From: Termitomyces sp. T153
Taxonomy: Eukaryota; Basidiomycota; Agaricomycetes; Agaricales; Lyophyllaceae
DNA length: 64,000 nucleotides
Direction: 5' to 3'
NCBI GenBank assembly: GCA_018296165.2
Contig: JACKQL020000066.1
Coordinates: forward strand, 1 to 64,000
In this document: positions 1 to 10,693 of the stretch, piece after piece
Layout: every line of letters begins with the position of its first letter
Position numbering within the stretch: the stretch's first letter is position 1
The notes under the pieces: generated by a model
Databases searched by the model: none
Told to the model about the DNA's origin: nothing
Seen by the model: the letters and a program-made list of their open reading frames with translations, nothing else
Translations under genes and position numbers: made by a program

Positions 1-1054
1 TTGATGTCCAGCAGGATCAACATATTCTAAGTCATCCTCAGAAGGTATATCATTCTGAGGACCTAAATCATTGAAATCCTCTTCCAGATCAGCTTCATGT
101 TGCTGTTCCCAACCTTGAAAGATTCTTTGAGCCATAGCTGCATTCAAAGGCCTATGTTCAGGATTCAGATCAATATGCTATTGAACTTTGTTGATTAAAG
201 TAGCATTTTGAAGTAGTCTTGAACTGACCTCTGCTCTGAATAGCTCTTCTTCCTGTCTTGCTCTCTCCTGTCTTTCCTGGCTCAAAATAGCCAATGCCTG
301 TTGCCTTTCCTGAACTTGTCTCAGTCTTTGTTGCTCTTGCAACACTGCTAGTGCCTCTTGTTGTTGCCTCTCCTGCTCTGTACCCATAACAATATGCCTT
401 AGCCTTTGTTGCTCTTGCAAGATTGCCAGTGCCTGCTCTTGTTGCCTCTGTCTCAGCCTTTGTTGCTCTTCCAAAAGTGCTTGGGGAGCAAGTGGAGCTG
501 GTACCATTATAAGCTGTGGTAAGGGAGGATTTCTGACCCTTCTATGTACAGGAGCAGGCAACAGTGGCACCATTCTAGATAAGGGATTCTGTAAAGGAGC
601 ATCCCAACCTTCTGGCAAAACTGTTTCTGGAATGACCATAGCAGCTTGAGCAACAGCAGACTGATTGAGTCTATTGCCTCTTCTCTGTACAGGAGGAGGT
701 AGAGGTGGCACCACTCTAGGTATGGGACTCTGCAAAGGAGGATCCCACCCTTCAGGCAAAACAGTTTCTAGAATGACCATAAAAAATGGATCAGCAGCAG
801 CAGCTGCCTGCCTAATAGGTCTTCCCAAAGAGCCAGAAGCAGTGGCTATAGGTCTCAAACCCCCAGTTCCCATAGATTGATTGATACCCCCAGGCCCCAA
901 TTGAAGTGGTGGGACAACCACAGTATTGATCTGTTCCAAAGATCTATTGTTTCTATTTGCTCAACGATTGTCAGGATCTGTCATTTGTAACTGTTCAAGT
1001 CTCCTTTGATTCCTAGCTTGTTGCCTTTGGCTTTCAGGAGTAGTAGGTGGTTGC
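1..1054 (-). pseudogene. Decayed Gln-rich coiled-coil transposon ORF, partial
   Basis: One reading frame runs from a likely 3' splice site (TTTCAG, exon from 1054) to the window edge, broken by TGA at 961-963 and TAG at 178-180. The encoded protein begins Gln/Arg-rich. It then has two copies of a Pro-rich block (each with PEGWD.PLQ.P and PV.RR, about 60 residues apart), a long coiled coil built on repeated EEQQRLRQ-type units, and an acidic C-terminus that leaves the window. The TGA follows a CGT codon and fits CGA-to-TGA decay. CpG is rare throughout, as in the other transposon DNA here. I do not recognise the family. An accessory ORF of a transposon is the likeliest reading; a host gene is less likely because of the stops and base composition. 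Confidence 0.5.
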
Positions 1055-1411
1055 CTGAAATATCAGTTGTTAAGCAATTTAACAGTCTAAAACCATTAAA
1101 ATTGACTTGCATAGTGAGATATTTGATGTATCAATAGCTCAATGTGGGTAAGGAGTTACTAATAAGCTTGTTAGTCAACATCAATCAATCAATAGATGTG
1201 ACCAAACATACTTTGTTGTGTGGCCTCCTTTCCACAACTTCAGAAATGTCCATTATTTGGTCATGTTGTGTCCAAAAACACGCGAGGCATGAAAAACAGT
1301 GTCCACTAAATCATGTTTGGCCTTTTTCATCCCTGCAGACTAATTGGCACCTTTTACACATAGTCAAAAGATAGTATTTATTTATTAAAGTTGTCTACTG
1401 TATTTTTTTTT

Positions 1412-1634
1412 GTAAAAAATGTATCCGAAGAGTGGCAAAACAGCCAAGTCTGATTCTATTACTATAAAAGGGTTTAAATTTGTCAGCTTTTGTCAGTGCT
1501 GACAAATTTTAGTCAGCACAGTCCAAAGTCATTGCATATAATGGGTGCACACCCACTTTCCCAGGAGTCATTGCATATACTATAGATAAAATCAGACTTG
1601 GCTGTTTTGTCACTTTTCAGATACATTTTTTGTC
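1412..1634. mobile_element. MITE-like element with about 44-bp terminal inverted repeats
   Basis: Positions 1412-1456 and 1590-1634 are near-perfect inverted repeats. Both arms carry AAAAATGTATC(C/T)GAA followed by a shared CAGCCAAGTCTGATT core. The 130-bp interior has no ORF. It contains a small hairpin (TTTGTCAG/CTGACAAA near 1476-1510) and two direct copies of AGTCATTGCATATA. The size and the inverted-repeat ends are typical of a non-autonomous DNA transposon. I cannot see a convincing target-site duplication, so the exact ends are uncertain by several bases. Confidence 0.7.
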
Positions 1635-2000
1635 AGAACTCTAACTTGATATAAGGTGACACTGAACAGATATGAATAGATCAAAATTATCCTCAATTCA
1701 GCATATAGTTGACTAAGTAGCTACTGTACCAAAATAGATCAGTAAGGAAAAATATCTGATTGACTTTGTCAGTATGTGGGTCCAATGGTATGTGTATAGT
1801 GGCAACTCACTCTTAGATCAGTGACTGAGAGTGCAAGTAAGTATGTGTTTGTATATATAAGTAATGTAATAATGGATAGTGTGTCTATTAGAGTAAATGA
1901 AGGAGTAAATGGAGAGGAATAATGAGAACAGTGGGCCAAGTTGGACAATGATGTTGAGGTTGATGGTACTTTTATAATGCCACAATGTGGCATGCCAACA

Positions 2001-3276
2001 CTTCTTCCTTACCAGACACCTTGTGTGTTATGTGTTCCTCCTCATGTATGGTCATGGCACCTTACTGTAGACCTATCAGGGTGTGTAGGCAAGTGAAGAG
2101 CCAGCAAAGCCTTGGTGAATAGATCAGCAACATTGTATTTGGTGTTGATTATCAGGTTCCACTGACCACAGGAGCTCAGCTACACTGGGCAAGTCCTTAC
2201 TAGGCAGACATGATGTCCTGCACTGATAGCCTGGCATTTGGGAAAGGTCTGGACTTTAGATACTGGTGAGGATAAGTGAGGGGTCCAAACAAGTCCAGAG
2301 TGGTCTGGGAAAGTCTAAGACAAGGTACAACAAAGGATTGGAGTTGGGGAAGACCCAGGTACAAGTCTGGAAGCAAGTACTGGAAGTGCAGGGCAACCAG
2401 AGGCTACACAAGTGATGGGAGTGGGGCCAGAGTTTGATGGGGGATCAGTTGATGTTGATGGGTCTTAGAGCTGAGCAAATAGTGAGGTCTGGAGTTGATT
2501 TAGGAATGTTTGAGGTTCATGATTGTAAGTGCAGAGTTTGTAATGGTGTTAAGGTTGAAAGGACTTGAACACAATAAGGAAATGGGGTCAAATGAGATGA
2601 GATGGAATTGAGTTGAGATTGTGACAAGAACAAACATAGATTCAGGTGGAGATACAAAATGATAACAAGACAATAATGGAGATAGAGGCAAGACAAGACT
2701 GGGAGACTGAGAGAAGGGAAAACATAACATGAGACATGAAACACAAGAGAGAAACAATCAGAACATGGTAACATTAAGCAATATCAAGACTAGAGTACAG
2801 GATGCTACTTGACAACTTATATACTGACTACTGGAGAGCTCCAGGAGGCAGCAGGTCTGGTTACAGGGCTTGTCGGAGCTGTGTGGAGTTGATAAGTGTT
2901 GGTTGTGATCAGGGGACAGGCCACAGTTATATACTGATGGGATCAGTTGAGAATGCAGGCTGTCCTGAGGTCATTGTGATGCTCCAGAGCTGGTTGGGTA
3001 AACCAGGGTGTCAAACTGGTGATCATAGAGGCAGGGAAAGCGTCAAAGGCTGCAGGGAAGGTGTTGGAGTTAGCCAGGGGGGCATTGAAGTTTGCCAAAG
3101 GAGCATCAGAGTTACTCAGAGTAGGTGCAGAGGCTGAACAAAGGTTGGGGGAGTTTGAGAGGGCATCAGGGGGAACTCCAGGGAAGCAAGGTAGCTGGGA
3201 AGAGGGTTTGGGGGTTCAGGGAGTGGGTTGTGACATTGATGTATCATATGCATATCTCATTGGACTGGATGCACTT
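2001..3276 (-). mobile_element. Copia-type element remnant: RNase H end, polypurine tract and 3' LTR start
   Basis: On the minus strand, the bases just below 2150 encode the motif NTKYNVADLFTKAL, typical of the end of Copia RNase H (VADxFTKxL). About 90 bp further on is a purine tract (rc of 2001-2013), followed at 2000 by TGTTGGCATG, which fits the start of a 3' LTR running to lower coordinates. Its other end is not resolved. The coding part continues at 3241-3276 once the solo LTR at 2150-3235 and one copy of the 5-bp duplication are ignored, so the frame reads through the insertion site. One in-frame TGA lies just upstream of the motif. The element is cut off again at about 3277 by another LTR. 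Confidence 0.6.
2150..3235 (-). mobile_element. Solo LTR (Gypsy family 1) with 5-bp target-site duplication
   Basis: This 1086-bp sequence is related along its length to the LTRs at 48245-49398 and 55795-56972. On the minus strand it starts TGTCACAACCCACTCCCTG and ends CCTGA(T/C)A; the last bases read TATCAGG on the plus strand, against TGTCAGG in the other copies. It is flanked on both sides by TTGAT (2145-2149 and 3236-3240). There is no internal region, so it is a solo LTR left by LTR-LTR recombination. It sits inside Copia RNase H coding sequence. Confidence 0.85.
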
Positions 3277-4219
3277 TGATGTGCTCCTATACTGCCTAGC
3301 TGCTGTGCAGGAAACCAAAAGGAAGACCTAAACACTAGCAACTAAATAGGGTAGCTGGCAGTAAGAAGTTAATAGGGGGGCAAGTCAGTAACCATCCCAG
3401 AAAGCAAAAGCTAACAGGTGTGAAGTGAACAAGAAGTGAAAAGTGTTGCTATCACTAGCCTAATTTGCTAGACAGTAACAAAAGGTTGCTGGATAAAAAA
3501 AAAGGGAAAAGTAACAAAGGCAAAAGAGTTGCTAAGAAAGGGGGAACTAAACAATAAAAAGGGAGTTGGGGTCAAGGAATAAGTAAGCTCAACAAAGACT
3601 GGGGGACAAACACAAACTAGTTGCTAGCCATAGTTGCTAGCATTGCTAAGTCAAAATAACACTAAGGGTACCTGCAGTTGGCACCCACACTAAGTTAAGG
3701 TTGAGGTTGTCAAGACTGTTACTATTGTCTCTGCTTCCTTTATTGTTCGTAAGTTCCTTCCATCTCTGACATCATTACAAACTCTGCACACATGCTATGA
3801 ACCTCAAACATTCTTATGACAACTCCAGACCTTGCCCTACGCTTGGCCCTGGAACCCATCATTCTTGATTGATCCCCCATCAAACTCCAGCTCCACTCCC
3901 ATCACTTGCAAAGCCTCCACTTACCCTGCAGCCTATATACTCACTTATGGACTTGTTCCTGACACCCACCAAGCCCAACGTTTAATATACTTGGTCTTAG
4001 ACTTCCCCAGACCACTCTGGACTTGCTTGGACCACTTCCCTTAGTTTCCCCTTGCAAGTCCTTATAGTCCACACCAGCCCCGGAACACTAGGTTATAAGT
4101 GCAGGACATTGCATCTGTCTAGTAAGGACTCACCCAGTGTAGCTGAGCCCCCATGGTCAGCAGAACCTGACAATCAGCTGCTGTCTAATCAGAAATGCCA
4201 AAAATGGTGCTCAGCAACA
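3277..4219 (+). mobile_element. LTR of a second family (LTR2), chimeric with a Gypsy LTR fragment
   Basis: Positions 3277-3740 match 62162-62620 in the same orientation, including the shared GCTGTGCAGGAAACC, GGGTAGCTGGCA and AGTTGCTAGCATTGCTAAGTC stretches. The end at about 4183-4219 (AATGCCAAAA to GCTCAGCAACA) matches 63189-63214. Between them, from about 3770 to 4172, lies a plus-strand fragment of the Gypsy LTR (family 1), ending exactly at its terminal CAGAACCTGACA. The 3277 start (TGATG) compares with TGTTG in the better copy. The following bases (GTGGGTTCTTATCA) resemble those after the other copy and may be a primer-binding region. Confidence 0.6.
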
Positions 4220-5560
4220 AGTGGGTTCTTATCAACTTGCAAAAGAAGTATTACTTGATATACAGATGCTTGACATGTGTGTGGAGCATTGGATCTTCTG
4301 AGTGTAATGGCAACCTCTGGAGGCTGTGGCTCAATCACACAACTGGCAGGGAGAAATCCAAAGGTTTATTAACAGTTGTCATACAGCAAAAACTAACTAC
4401 ATACATGGCAGAAGGAAATCCAAAGAGAACAAGTCTGAGGATTCTGATTGCCAGGACTGCAAATTTACAGAAATGAACCATGGGAAAGACTGTGGGAAAT
4501 ATGACATTGGATTTTGTGCATGCACAGAGCTCAATGTCATCAAAGCCATTATCCAAGTCACATGTCCTGAAAACAAAAATCCATTGTAAATGGCCTTGAT
4601 CTCAAGCCACAGATCATGTGATGCTACCAAAGTGGTACTGTTGGATAGCCCTGGATTGAGAGTTCTTGTGACCAAAAGATGGGACTCTATGAGTGAGAGG
4701 CTGTCTGGGAATAAAGGAAACAAGATGATACTCCAAACATGTGAGGTCCCCTGACAATGAGAGGTTGATAGCCACATTGTTATTGCACAGGATTGGCATA
4801 GGACTGAATGTGACATTGTATCCTATTCCTTTGAGTAAGGCATGTAGCTATATGCATTATCTTGAGAAATTCCAAAGATTCATGTTGCCTTGCAATTGGC
4901 AGCCAAAAGTGTGAAATTCAATCCTTGCCTCCTTCCAGGAGGGCATGTTCTTTGCCAACTGGAACATCTACATCCAGAATCTCAATGCTCAACTCAAGAA
5001 CACAAGATCTGAACACACCTTGACCAATCTCACAATCAAGGCTCACTTTAAGTCACACATGCACACCAATATTCAAAAGAGAGTTGATGTAAAGAAGTTT
5101 AAGGTCACCATGGAGCTTGTGGAAATGGATTGCTGAGGTCACTGAGTTGAACAAGGAGTTGGCTGAGGATTGAGCACAGACCCAAGTGATGATAGATGCC
5201 AGCAACACAGAGAGAGCTGCCAAATGCAGACCATTGATTGGAGGAATCTCTGAACCACCCTCCCACACCAACAGCATCTCTCCTAGCACCATTCAAACCA
5301 CAATGCCTCACATCAAGTTGTCAAAGCTTACTGACAAGAATCTTATTGTTGTCTAAACCGTTGTTGAATGGCTCTGATTGCTTTGTTATACTTATCTGCT
5401 GAGTTGCAAGCATTCAAAAAGAGGCAAAGGCACATGAGAAGGTCATTGTCCAAGTTGTCTTCTGGATTGCTTGAGTACTTCAGGGGAAGAGTGCAGCAAT
5501 TGTCTCATCAGAAAGATCGCCATTATCAAGTTTTGCATTCTCAAGGACTTTGATGAACTG
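4220..5560. mobile_element. Decayed retrotransposon interior, unassigned
   Basis: This CpG-poor stretch has no long ORF. On the plus strand from 4945 to about 5330, short frames keep protein-like character but are broken by stops, for example NLNAQLKNTRSEHTLTNLTI, followed in another frame by a Glu/Ala-rich helix and KLSKLTDK. That last piece recalls the region before the zinc knuckle in fungal retrotransposon Gag proteins. The match is weak and I would not name the family. The stretch most likely belongs to the interior of the element whose LTR ends at 4219. Confidence 0.35.
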
Positions 5561-5701
5561 CTGGGTCAGTTAGGTAAGGTCAAAGCAACGTCAAAAAGCT
5601 AGAAGGTTGTCAACCAAGTCGATGTTGAAGCCATGGCTCACAATTTGGCCATGCTCGATTGGTATCTATTTGGCACAATTCGGCGCAATGCGATTTTCAC
5701 T

Positions 5702-6376
5702 GGGCCTAACAGACAGACCCTGGGAAGCTCCTGAGAAACCTTGTCCAGAAATTTCCCAAATATCGGCCTCAAATCCGCTATAATGGACAACATATACAAA
5801 ATATGTGTCTTAAAAAGGAAATTCTCATTTTTTTCATTTTTTTTTCTGTTTGCTCAACATTGGCGCTAATGTCGTGCAACTATATCTTGAGTCTATCTAC
5901 GAGATAGCCTACCACCTGGAATGCAAATCTTCTGCTTTGGCAAGAATGGGCTTCAGTCCTGTGCAATGCAAAACATTCCATCACAACGCTGCAAGAGGCA
6001 TCAGAGATTTGTGAAGAACATCATCAAGGGCATGAAGCCCAAGATAAATTACTGAGGTGAGGATGATTGGGGCAACAATGCAATTTGTTGTGCTATCACG
6101 CATGTAACAAGTTGATACGTAGATTTACGTTGCAAACCTGTCATACACCTCGATTAAGGGACTCAGATTACCTCGAATGCTCAGAATTTTGGTGTCAAAA
6201 TCTCAAAAATTTCACCTTGCTGAGCCTCAAATCCGCAATATTACAGACCAAGGTTGCCTCATCAGAGGCCTCAAATCCGCAAAGTTGGGTTTCAGATTTG
6301 GCCAAAATTTCCCCTCAAATCCGCTATTTCGCGGACAAGGTTTCTCGGGAGCTTCCCGGGGCCTTAACGGACCGTC
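5702..6376. mobile_element. Inverted-repeat element, about 0.7 kb, no ORF
   Basis: The left arm (about 5702-5747) and right arm (about 6332-6376) are inverted copies. The core GGGAAGCTCC(T/C)GAGAAACCTTGTCC matches at 24 of 25 positions. Inside are three direct copies of CCTCAAATCCGC (near 5766, 6230 and 6271) and a related CCCTCAAATCCGCTATT near 6312. No coding sequence is visible. It has normal CpG, unlike the transposons to its left, so it may be younger or lie outside the silenced block. It could be a MITE-like element or the remains of a larger DNA transposon. Confidence 0.5.
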
Positions 6377-6539
6377 TCCTTAGTCTTTTGCACTGTATCA
6401 TTTCACTCGGGTACAGTATGCTCCATTGAACAATACTTTAAACATCATGTCTCTCCATTCGAATATCATCTATTCAATCATTCGATTCCACACTATACAT
6501 GAAAATCCCTTCTAGCTATTTATTAGTCATGTGATATAT

Positions 6540-8130
6540 TCAAGTTGATTTAAGGTTGTGGAAGAAGATCATGCGGAGGCGAATGAATAGACTGACACGG
6601 CGTACAAAACTAACGGCGTCAAATATCCACGGGTATTCACAGACATATCGCAAACATTTAAGGTGAAGCGGAACAGGAGGCTCGCGAAAAGCTGACCATT
6701 TGTCCACAAAATTTGGATCAAGGCCTGCCCACCGATCAAAAGTATCGAAGGCTCCAGTTGCCGTCCGCGGAGGTAGACTCGAGGACAGTACGTGTTCAGC
6801 TGTATTAGAGAGGACCTCTTCTTCAAAGAATTGTAGGGCTTCTGAGGCTTTGAAACGCCGTTCAATGTATCGGGTTGTCATCCTGTCAAGTAAGGGTGCT
6901 AGCATGGGAGCGGTCCATGTCAGATACTGCAAGACATGCGATCAAATTACTTTGAGACACAGGCCGGGCAGTTCATACAAGCTGGCCTACCTGAAACTCG
7001 TGGCAGAACAAGACGCCTAACATTCCAACGTCAAAGGCAAAGGGGTTGAAATCAAACTCGCCCTGGGATGTATCCGCCGGAACTTGATCAGGCAGTGTGT
7101 TGAAGGAAACATAGCTAGGGAGGCGACATTCATCAAGAGACATTGAGGGCGAAAACATGGTGGAACCGTTAAAGTCACAGAAGGCATATGTCAATTTACT
7201 TTGAGAGCGTAGTACTCGCGAAAACAATTAGACCTGTCGAAAAAGTCTCTATCAACATGATTGACGAGTATGTTGCTGGTCTTGATGTCCTTAAACAGAT
7301 GAAAGATCCAAAGGAGATCAGAATATGAGCCAAAATAACGTACCCCGTGCGTGATTCTATGGTCATGGAGGAAGGTCAATCCCTAATATCAGAATAAGAA
7401 CCGCCTCAATGAAGGGAAGTAAAACCGCACCTTCAATAAACAATGTATGAAGTGAAAAACTTCATGTACGCTTTCCAAAGAAGGCTCGAGAGGTATCGTA
7501 CCCCATCTAGTTCCCGAGCCCTCATTGAAGTGAGGGCTCATAATAGTGTGGAACGCTTACCTAGGCATAATCGCAAGCCAATGACCTTCACAAGGAAGAA
7601 GATCCAGGACTGGTATCACATTATGAAAATCTTCCATTGAACGTGGCACTCCTTGTTCCTGGAGGCGTCTTAGAATGCGAAGCTCTTCACTGCCAGCGAG
7701 TATTGCCTTTAAAGCAACATGCCGTCTCGAACGATTCAGAGCAAAAAACACTGTGGCCTGCCAACCCAAAAGATATCATAAGCGTGCTTTTGAGGAAATA
7801 TCATAAGGTACGTACCCTATGGCCAGCGTATGCATGAAAAGGCGGAGGATCTTCAATACTAGGATCCGTACCATCTGTATAACCACCTTCATAAGGATAG
7901 GGAAACAAACTTTCTTGTGGTCCTACGCCAGGCGGGTACACTTCGAAGTCAAAATCTGGGTCTTCATGTTGACGTCGGTGATATAAGGTATAACCGTTTT
8001 CAAGAGACCAAGAGCTGGCACGACTTGAGTCCCACCATGCGAGTCTCCGACAAAGCAGCTCGTAGTATCCGGTATCACCTGGTAGTAAGGTAGTACGAAG
8101 CAGAGTGTCGAGGTTTTCCGAGGACATCAT
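6540..8130 (-). CDS. Protein-kinase-like protein with degenerate catalytic motifs
   Basis: My model has seven exons: 8130-7816, 7757-7561, 7506-7431, 7382-7344, 7289-7234, 7198-6991 and 6926-6540. This gives about 425 aa in one frame. The fold is a Ser/Thr kinase. VALKA (about residue 122) provides the ATP-binding lysine, LLKGLTFLHDHRITHGDIKT is the catalytic loop, and YAFCDFNGS stands where DFG should be. A long C-lobe follows, with FAFDVGMLG as the DVxxxG equivalent. HRD has become HGD and DFG has become DFN; the catalytic Asp and Lys remain. Many basidiomycetes carry expanded kinase-like families of this kind. Substrate and activity cannot be told. The 35-nt intron at 7199-7233 is unusually short, so that junction is the least certain. 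The start is the first of two adjacent ATGs at 8130. Confidence 0.7.
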
Positions 8131-9107
8131 CCGATGAGTAAGGGTTCAATTCAAGGACAAATCAAAGTCCACAACAACTTGAATACGCGGGAAAATTCAT
8201 GTCGGAAAATCACGAAAATCTTCAGGTTGTTTGCATTTCCTAAGACGAACCCAGTGGAACATGGAAGCAGGCTATCCGGTGAGTAACTCCAATAATTGCA
8301 AAATTACTGCTGCTTCAACTCGGGGTAAAAAGATAGGGTTGCGACCGTAAAAAAGGCATTCACACTAACTAACAGAACTACGTCATTTACCCAACGTCAT
8401 TTACCCAAGGTGACGCGGTATCCCTGTCGTATTTTTATGGCCACGCAAAGTTTTCGGCACAGCCTTAGTCCGTTGTACATCATATACAGCTTCTCCAATT
8501 GGATCTTTTGATCCATGTTTTTGCCTCCCTCAGCACGAACACATCAGGCACGATCAATGGTATTTCTCGAGAACTTGAAGCTTCGAACCATTGGAGTTTG
8601 GGCAGAACTCAAGATAACTCTAAGTTCTTCCACTCAGACTTGATCTGTTCAGATGGTAGAACGCTCCAACACAAGATTCTTGGGCCCTGTGCACGTACAT
8701 ACCGTTAGAACAATGAATATAGTATGGTTTCCAAAGCTGAGGAAGACTCGGAATCAAGAGGACATGCATGTTGCGCCGATGAAATTGTGCTTACTATGAT
8801 AAGAATCTTTATCAAACTAAAAAAAACTCTCTGATCTTTAAAGATTCGAACGTTGTGGGTCGTGTTATCAAGATATTAGGGAGACTCTCAGTTAGGAACA
8901 TTGTTTATACATATATATGTATGTACCCAGAATGAATAATTTCATTTCCGCTCTCACTTTTGTGTTTCTCGGAGCCGGCATCAACATCACTTGGTTCTGT
9001 CTTTTTTTACGTGCCTATCTGCTCTATACCTGAAATTCCTCGGAGTTTGTCCATAAGTGGCACTGTACACAACTACGTTGTGATCCCCACCCGCTTAGAC
9101 CGACGTA
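8131..9107. other. Intergenic, no gene supported
   Basis: This separates the divergent kinase-like and Arf-like genes, so it should hold both promoters. A 14-bp direct duplication (ACGTCATTTACCCA, twice, about 8391-8418) is the only repeat I noticed. A 69-codon plus-strand frame at 8499-8708 shows no recognisable motif and I do not call it. Confidence 0.4.
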
Positions 9108-9697
9108 ATGAGGACAACTCTTCAGATAGCTGCTATAGGTATCGGTGATAAACGAGTCATTGGGACTGCCTCCTTATCACACTACAGGCTCATCAGGAGA
9201 GAATAAGACCATCCTCATCAACTCGCTCGTGAGGTTGCTGGGTAATTAGTGGAGAAATCTTCCTAATCTAACGACTTTCATAGAACTCTTACACATACCG
9301 GCGGAAATATGACAAGGTCGAATTCCACTTTTCTGCGAAAGATTGTAGCGACGCAAATGATTCTTTGTGGAAAAAATATCAATATATTATCGTTATCTAC
9401 GACTACGACGACATGAACGGTCGTGTTGAGGCGCATCGGATAATCAGTAATCTCTGTACAACGTTCTGCGAACCTCAGCTACGCATATGTTTTGTTATAA
9501 CCAATCAACGCCACGACCTTTCTGACCTGGATTTTACGACCCGTTTCCGAATTCGGCATTCTGTATATGTCTACAACGTTCAGACAGTGTCTGTATGTCA
9601 TGCCACAGGAGAAGGCGTGGATGAGCTAGCTCGCTATATTGGTGCAATCTCAAATTTCCTAGATGTGCTAGCAGTGAAGACTTATTTTTTTGTGTAG
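9108..9697 (+). CDS. Degenerate Arf-like small GTPase fold protein, 161 aa
   Basis: Three exons (9108-9138, 9188-9228, 9284-9697) with good GT-AG junctions give exactly 162 codons. ATG 9108 opens directly into a first strand and P-loop, QIAAIGSSGENKTILINSL, where the usual GK is NK. The next strand (KVEFHFSAKD) lacks the DxxG of switch II. VIYDYDDMNGRVEAHRII matches the Arf VVDSxDxxRxxEAxxEL strand and helix. NKxD is replaced by NQRHD. HATGEGVDELARYI matches the Arf SGxGLxEGLxWL end. Switch I and its strand are missing, which explains the 161 aa against about 180 in Arf. It very probably cannot bind or hydrolyse GTP normally. A pseudogene that still keeps its frame is the alternative. Confidence 0.6.
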
Positions 9698-9820
9698 CCG
9701 ATAGTGTCCATCCACAAACAGTTTCAATCAGAACATGGTCCTTTGACACAATGTGGGGATGCATCCTCGATTTCTTGTCCAAACAATTTGCGCTACCTCT
9801 TCCAAAAGATACGAACAAAG

Positions 9821-10693
9821 ATGTCAGTCAAGCCGGTTTTTCATCCATATGTTGCCTAATATAATAGTCTTTGTAGACTGCTGACTTGTTGGAGCTTGAT
9901 GACTCTGATGTGTACTCTCTCGTACGATCTCCCTTAGCGAAGCAGTGGGACCTTAGTCTTCAACCCCTGGTGGGACCCCTTGGTTCGATAACGGCTCATA
10001 GGATAACACCTACCCTTCTTGCAAAGTACTCTTCGTCCTCAGAGATCGCCACCATGAGTTTTCTTCGAAAGCATACCACTATTCCCATTCCACAACCCAG
10101 ATATCCTCATCTCCAAGCTTGGATGGTGATGGACTTCATTGAAGGAAAGATGCTGTACCACTGTTGGCCGTCACTTTCCTTTTTCATGAAACTTCGTGTT
10201 GCCTGTACTCTACATAGCTCAGCTTCGACGACTGAGGGGCGATATACCAGGAAGGCTTGGAGATGGCCTTGTTAGTGGCATTCAATTCGAGGAAGTTGGA
10301 TTGGGGTCATTCAAGTCTGCGACACATTTTCGCCGCTACTGTGAGCTCATCGCACAGTTTTCCTGGAATCAAGCAGTCGAATACAGAAAACCCACGAAGC
10401 CATTACCAGCTCCTCTGGTGTTCGGTGATGATTGGGACTTGGTCTTTACGCACGCGGACTTGAACCTCACAAATATTATCCTTTCTGATGACGGCGTACT
10501 GTGGGTTATTGATTGGGGTAACAGTGGTTTTTATCCAAAGTGCATGGAATCTATCACGATGCAGCGACATGATGACATCAATCCCAAGTCATGGAAAAAT
10601 CTTCGCTGGTTTGTCAGTGGCTCGTTTCCTGTCTATGAAGTCTTCTGGGAGTACCTGGAGCACACGGTTCAACGATTTCGTCGGGGGTTATAG
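9821..10693 (+). pseudogene. APH-family phosphotransferase-like gene, frameshifted
   Basis: A two-codon first exon (9821-9826), a 50-nt intron with a CTAAT branch site and an acceptor at 9876 lead into an N-lobe frame running to about 10211. The C-lobe continues in the next frame from about 10205 (YIAQLRRLRG) to TAG at 10691-10693. The overlap leaves no room for an intron, so a small indel near 10211 is the simplest explanation. The C-lobe has the Brenner motif HADLNLTNIIL and the metal-binding VIDWGNSGF. Both define the aminoglycoside phosphotransferase/choline kinase-like fold. In fungi such proteins are a large family of mostly unknown substrate; antibiotic resistance should not be inferred. 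A sequencing error would restore an intact gene. Confidence 0.65.

Noticed and set aside
4397..4816. 139-codon minus-strand frame as a gene
   Set aside because: Hydrophobic, Ser-rich translation without motif in CpG-poor transposon DNA; probably a chance frame.
9821..10693. Aminoglycoside resistance gene
   Set aside because: APH-fold proteins form a large fungal family with other or unknown substrates; the gene is also frameshifted and has a fungal intron.
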